Assembly (NCBI RefSeq): GCF_000016645.1
Contig: NC_009441.1
Span: forward strand, 2,914,001-2,978,000
From: Flavobacterium johnsoniae UW101
Lineage (GTDB): Bacteria > Bacteroidota > Bacteroidia > Flavobacteriales > Flavobacteriaceae
Length of the DNA stretch: 64,000 nt
Reading direction: 5' to 3'
Each line of letters starts with the position of its first letter. The stretch's first letter is position 1. Below are positions 61,142-64,000 of the stretch, piece by piece. A program made the translations under genes and the position numbers. Below the pieces are notes generated by a model. That model had not been told where the DNA came from, ran no database searches, and saw only the letters and a program-made list of their open reading frames with translations.

Positions 61142-61163
61142 AATTTATGCTGTTTAAAATTTC

Positions 61164-61736
61164 TTATACGATCTTAATATCGTATTTATCTAAAAGTCCA
61201 ACAATTCCCTCTGTAGAAAATTGTGCTTTTCTCATTGGGTTGAATTCTGGATCGATTTTATAATTATAAGCTGTTTTAAAATTGACACCTGCCAATTGGG
61301 TTTCATTAAAAATTGCACCGTCAAGATTACAATTGTCAAAAACAGAGCTTGTTAAATTAGTGCCAATAAAAGTTACTTCACGCACCGAAGAATTGATGAA
61401 TTTTGTTTTTGGCATTTTTTTATTTGAAAAAACAGCATAATCTAAAGTGCAGTCTTCAAAATGAACCTGAAATAAGAAATCATCACATTCATTAAAAGCA
61501 ATTCCCAGAAGTTTACAGTTCCTAAAACTCACATTTTTTAAACTCGTTCCGGCTAGAGTTGTCATAGATAAGTTACAGTCAATAAATTCACAGTCCAAAA
61601 ATGTATTAGAGCCGAAATTACTATTCGAAAAATCACAGTTTTTAAACACACAGTCTTCAAATTCCCTGTTGTTTATTCTTTTATCGATATAAACAACTTT
61701 CTCAAATGTTTTCTGAATGTGAATTATTTCTTCCAT
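61164..61736 (-). CDS. Pentapeptide-repeat protein
   Basis: 190 residues. From about residue 27 on the sequence follows the A(D/N)LXX-type five-residue pattern: C-V-F-K-N-C-D-F-S-N-S-N-F, C-E-F-I-D-C-N-L, L-A-G-T-S-L-K-N-V-S-F-R-N-C-K-L, N-C-N-L-D-G-A-I-F. This gives a right-handed quadrilateral beta-helix. Pentapeptide proteins such as MfpA/Qnr can mimic DNA and protect gyrase, but most have unknown targets. Its start overlaps the toxin gene by 13 bases, so it is translated from the toxin-antitoxin message. Confidence 0.9.
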   Translation of the reverse strand: MEEIIHIQKTFEKVVYIDKRINNREFEDCVFKNCDFSNSNFGSNTFLDCEFIDCNLSMTTLAGTSLKNVSFRNCKLLGIAFNECDDFLFQVHFEDCTLDYAVFSNKKMPKTKFINSSVREVTFIGTNLTSSVFDNCNLDGAIFNETQLAGVNFKTAYNYKIDPEFNPMRKAQFSTEGIVGLLDKYDIKIV

Positions 61737-62038
61737 GAGTGTTTTTGGGGTTTCTGTGCATTGTGACGAACTCGAAGAATATAGATGTTTTCTTCTGTTA
61801 CTTGATATGAAACAGCGTAGTTATAAACGAAATAAACTCTAAAACTGCCGTCGTTTTTATTTTTTTGTTTATCTAATTTATAAACCTCCGGCTGTGTTTT
61901 CAGTATATCTGTGCTGTCAAAAATTGTATTGACAACCTTGTCTGCAATTTTAATTGATTTACTTTCAAAGAAAATGTAAAAATGAATGTCTTCTAATTGA
62001 TCTAAAGCATCGCTTGACCAAATTATTTTCTTCCCCAT
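61724..62038 (-). CDS. RelE/ParE-family toxin
   Basis: 104 residues. ParE/RelE fold: S-S-D-A-L-D-Q-L-E-D-I-H-F-Y-I at the N-terminus, F-R-V-Y-F-V-Y-N-Y-A-V-S-Y-Q-V near residue 68 and the C-terminal I-Y-I-L-R-V-R-H-N-A-Q-K-P block, where the R-H pair is typical of ParE. The toxin would attack gyrase (ParE) or mRNA (RelE). Antitoxin gene precedes and overlaps by 16 bases. Confidence 0.88.
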   Translation of the reverse strand: MGKKIIWSSDALDQLEDIHFYIFFESKSIKIADKVVNTIFDSTDILKTQPEVYKLDKQKNKNDGSFRVYFVYNYAVSYQVTEENIYILRVRHNAQKPQKHSWKK

Positions 62039-62253
62039 TTTTTTGCAATCTCTTTTGCTTCGTCTTCAGTATAAAAATTACCTTTTTTTATATTATTTAA
62101 GGCATTTTCGATGTCTAAATTATAAGACGCATCTGAGTCAACTGAGGTATTATTAATTGATTGTAAAAGATGTTTTAGTTTTTCTACAAAAGAAGGATCT
62201 TTTACTTTATCGATTTCCTGATGAATCCAATTTATTTCTGCCTGTATATCCAT
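62023..62253 (-). CDS. Antitoxin of the RelE/ParE pair
   Basis: 76 residues, acidic and helical: I-Q-A-E-I-N-W-I-H-Q-E-I-D-K-V at the N-terminus, then L-K-H-L-L-Q-S-I. The C-terminal half Y-T-E-D-E-A-K-E-I-A-K-K-W would wrap the toxin. No classic DNA-binding ribbon-helix-helix domain is evident. First gene of the three-gene cascade. Confidence 0.8.
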   Translation of the reverse strand: MDIQAEINWIHQEIDKVKDPSFVEKLKHLLQSINNTSVDSDASYNLDIENALNNIKKGNFYTEDEAKEIAKKWGRK

Positions 62254-62280
62254 AATAAAGAATTTTAGTAAAGATACAAA

Positions 62281-62502
62281 TTAGTCATTAAATATACCTT
62301 TCATAATGATTTTCAATCCTAAGAAAATCAAAACCATAGAACTCAGACAAGCCACAATTCCAATCCCTAAAACTAAGTAATGCCAATTTGTATGCTGATT
62401 CATAAAAGCATTATAAATCAATGACGGCCCAATAAACATTAAAGGCAGAGCGCCTGTTAGATATTTAATTCCTTTCCCTAATAATTGTTTGTTTGTTGCC
62501 AT
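62281..62502 (-). CDS. DUF6095-like small membrane protein
   Basis: 73 residues with two transmembrane helices (about 14-32 and 42-65). The opening K-Q-L-L-G-K-G-I-K-Y-L-T-G-A-L-P-L-M-F-I-G-P matches my memory of DUF6095, a Flavobacteriia family usually beside murQ. The function is unknown. It is 137 bases after murQ, across a repeat-rich spacer, so co-transcription is uncertain. Confidence 0.75.
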   Translation of the reverse strand: MATNKQLLGKGIKYLTGALPLMFIGPSLIYNAFMNQHTNWHYLVLGIGIVACLSSMVLIFLGLKIIMKGIFND

Positions 62503-62510
62503 TTTATTTT

Positions 62511-62632
62511 TTGTTTCAAGTTTCAGGTCTGCTTTGTCTCAAGTTTTAAATTTTGACAAAGATTTATTAATTTAAACTTTGCGTACTTTGCGAAAAACCT
62601 TTGCACGCTTTGCGGTTAAATAACTAAGCAGA
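62511..62632. repeat. Intergenic repeat related to the 11.6 kb palindrome
   Basis: Contains TTTCAAGTTTCAGG, AAACTTTGCGTACTTTGCG and GCACGCTTTGCGGTTAAA, corresponding to the TTTCAAG, CGCAAAGTTCGCAAAG and TACCGCAAAGCACGC arms at 11573-11800. Only one side of each arm is present here. Confidence 0.6.
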
Positions 62633-62639
62633 AAACCTT

Positions 62640-63452
62640 TTACTTTATATAATTGTCAACAGCGTTTCTTACACTGCCGTATTTTTTTAATAATTCTGAA
62701 GCTTCTTCATACGAAACCGGAATTTCTCCCATAATCATTTTTACGCCGCGATCAACCAGTTTTATGTTGCTTAACTGCATGTCGACCATTTTGTTGCCTT
62801 TTACTTTTCCAAGCTGAATCATCGAAGCGGTCGAAATCATATTTAAAACCAGTTTTTGAGCTGTTCCGGCTTTCATTCTTGAACTTCCGGTAACAAATTC
62901 AGGTCCCACGACAACTTCAATTGGAAATTTTGCTGTTAACGCCAGCGGACTTCCGGCATTGTTTGTAATACAGCCTGTAACAATATTATTTTGATTGCAA
63001 GTCTCTAATCCGCCAATAACATACGGAGTTGTTCCAGAGGCCGCAATTCCTATAACCACATCATTTTCGCCAATATTATGCGCTTGCAAATCAATCCACG
63101 CCTGTGCTGCATTGTCTTCGGCGTTTTCTACTGCACGACGAATAGCAGTATCGCCGCCGGCAATTATGCCATTTACTAAATCAAACGGAACACCAAAAGT
63201 TGGAGGACATTCAGATGCATCTACCACACCAAGTCTGCCAGAAGTTCCTGCTCCTATATAAAATAATCTTCCGCCCAGCTTTAATTTTGCCACGATTTGC
63301 GGTACTAAAGCTTCTATTTGCGGAAGAGCTTTTTCTACTGCATAAGGAACAGTTTTGTCTTCCTGATTAATATTTGATAACAATTCATGAACAGACATTT
63401 TTTCTAAATGCTCGTATTTTGATGATTGTTCAGTGGTTTTCGTAAATGTCAT
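62640..63452 (-). CDS. murQ: N-acetylmuramic acid 6-phosphate etherase
   Basis: 270 residues from the ATG at 63452 (M-T-F-T-K-T-T-E-Q-S-S); eight further upstream codons exist but the family begins with this T-E-Q-S-S segment. SIS fold: Y-I-G-A-G-T-S-G-R-L-G-V-V-D-A-S-E-C-P-P-T-F-G near residue 65, I-G-I-A-A-S-G-T-T-P-Y-V near 130 and E-F-V-T-G-S-S-R-M-K-A-G-T-A-Q-K near 190. It cleaves the lactyl ether of MurNAc-6-P during peptidoglycan recycling. No murP or anmK in the window. Confidence 0.95.
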   Translation of the reverse strand: MTFTKTTEQSSKYEHLEKMSVHELLSNINQEDKTVPYAVEKALPQIEALVPQIVAKLKLGGRLFYIGAGTSGRLGVVDASECPPTFGVPFDLVNGIIAGGDTAIRRAVENAEDNAAQAWIDLQAHNIGENDVVIGIAASGTTPYVIGGLETCNQNNIVTGCITNNAGSPLALTAKFPIEVVVGPEFVTGSSRMKAGTAQKLVLNMISTASMIQLGKVKGNKMVDMQLSNIKLVDRGVKMIMGEIPVSYEEASELLKKYGSVRNAVDNYIK

Positions 63453-63570
63453 TTTAGTGTTATTTAGACCAGTCAAAATTAATATTTTTTATCTCAATCT
63501 TGCAAAGTCTCAAAGATTTATACTCTTTTTTTTCTTCTTATTTTTCTGTATAAAGACTACCCACATGCCG

Positions 63571-63601
63571 TTTTGTTACAAGAACTAAAATATTATATTT
63601 G
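63571..63601 (+). promoter_or_regulatory. Promoter of the gene at 63620
   Basis: TTTTG (63571-63575), 18 bases, TATATTTG (63594-63601): a good match to the flavobacterial -33/-7 consensus, 18 bases before the ATG. Confidence 0.6.
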
Positions 63602-63619
63602 TTTAATATTAATAGACAA

Positions 63620-64000
63620 ATGGATAAACTAAGTTTTTTGAATGGTATTGCCTGGATTGCTGTTTTTGTTTCTATGCTTCTGGCTTTCTTTTTATTTACG
63701 GTAAAAACCCAAAATAAACTTGCCAATCGTTTATTTGCTTTCTTTTTTATTTTATCTGCTATTGATCTCAGCGGATTTTTTTTCTATGAATTTATAGACG
63801 GACAATTTGATCTTGAGGTTTTTAGATGGACAACCTGCCTGCTTGGAATGCCTTTGTTTTATTTATTTGTTCTTGCTGTATGTTATTCTGATTTTAGATT
63901 ACAGTGGAAACATTTATGGCATCTCTTTCCGTTTTTGGCTGTTAATTTAATTTTTGTTCCAAGGTTTTATCTGGCAGGTGAAGTAGAAAAAATACAGTTT
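63620..64000 (+). CDS. Multi-helix membrane protein start, probably membrane-bound AraC-type regulator (cut by window end)
   Basis: The first 127 residues of a gene running off the right edge with no stop. Hydrophobic helices at about 8-26, 33-50, 65-85 and 100-118, with short polar joints (K-T-Q-N-K-L-A-N-R-L, Y-S-D-F-R-L-Q-W-K-H-L-W-H-L-F-P). Family knowledge: in Flavobacteriia this seven-helix sensor module with L-F-P-F and W-K-H-x-W-H usually precedes a C-terminal AraC/XylS helix-turn-helix. That domain is outside the window, so the assignment is inference. It is divergent from murQ. Confidence 0.55.
   Translation, partial: MDKLSFLNGIAWIAVFVSMLLAFFLFTVKTQNKLANRLFAFFFILSAIDLSGFFFYEFIDGQFDLEVFRWTTCLLGMPLFYLFVLAVCYSDFRLQWKHLWHLFPFLAVNLIFVPRFYLAGEVEKIQF

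Noticed and set aside
1..64000. CRISPR array, tRNA or rRNA genes, integrase, transposase
   Set aside because: No evenly spaced direct repeats, no cloverleaf or rRNA-like sequence and no recombinase motifs were recognised.

Overview
The window reads as chromosomal DNA of a Flavobacterium-like member of the Bacteroidota. Evidence for this is the low GC content, genes lacking Shine-Dalgarno sites, SusC/SusD pairs, many short SPII lipoproteins, a type IX secretion sorting domain, TAnnTTTG-type -7 promoter elements, and families typical of Flavobacteriia (DUF6146, DUF6095, TIGR02757, BatA-domain proteins). I recognised no tRNA, rRNA, CRISPR array, transposase or prophage.

Layout. 1-7156 is the downstream end of a polysaccharide utilisation locus: partial SusC, SusD, a PKD-type surface lipoprotein, a GH16 lipoprotein and a second secreted GH16. 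The GH16 pair suggests laminarin or another mixed beta-glucan. 7157-9777 holds an ECF sigma factor, an overlooked 47-residue basic protein directly behind it, and a secreted TPR protein. 9785-16456 is mixed: endonuclease III without iron-sulphur cysteines, an orphan Imm21-like immunity protein, the peroxiredoxin Bcp, a 486-residue conserved protein of unknown function, a PhnP-like metallo-hydrolase, small envelope proteins, and a HEAT-like/TPR pair whose TPR gene is broken at a nine-base homopolymer. 16563-26226 carries a serine esterase, a small membrane protein, a dihydroorotase-like pseudoenzyme, a BatA-domain protein, a beta-propeller lactonase, a DEAD-box-like helicase, a TIGR02757 protein and a LolD-like ABC ATPase with a two-helix membrane insertion.

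26278-31508 holds a large T9SS-secreted pectate-lyase-like protein and small envelope proteins. 31587-35523 contains serA, serC, a LuxC-type acyl-CoA reductase and a divergent ferredoxin. 35693-39659 has a carboxypeptidase-regulatory-like protein and a TonB-dependent receptor. 39954-46077 contains ychF, a TIGR02117 protein, a YihY-type membrane protein, an FMN reductase, a transglutaminase-like protein and pncB. 46241-51504 is topoisomerase IV (parE, parC) with a lipoprotein gene wedged between the subunits. 51657-58079 has a di-haem peroxidase fused to an imelysin-like domain, a PhoX-like protein, a DEDDh exonuclease and a cNMP/CBS/DUF294 protein. 58264-62253 includes a DinB-like protein, an HxlR regulator divergent from a peroxiredoxin/AlkC-like pair, and an overlapping antitoxin-toxin-pentapeptide gene trio. 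62281-64000 holds a DUF6095 protein, murQ, and the start of a gene with a multi-helix membrane N-terminus like the membrane-bound AraC regulators.

Intergenic DNA is rich in nested inverted repeats and small hairpin elements. The most unusual observations are the ABC ATPase with an embedded membrane hairpin, the homopolymer-disrupted TPR gene, the 47-residue protein behind the sigma factor with a nine-residue echo 0.5 kb downstream, the toxin-antitoxin-pentapeptide operon, and two degenerate enzymes (dihydroorotase without its metal ligands, endonuclease III without its cluster).
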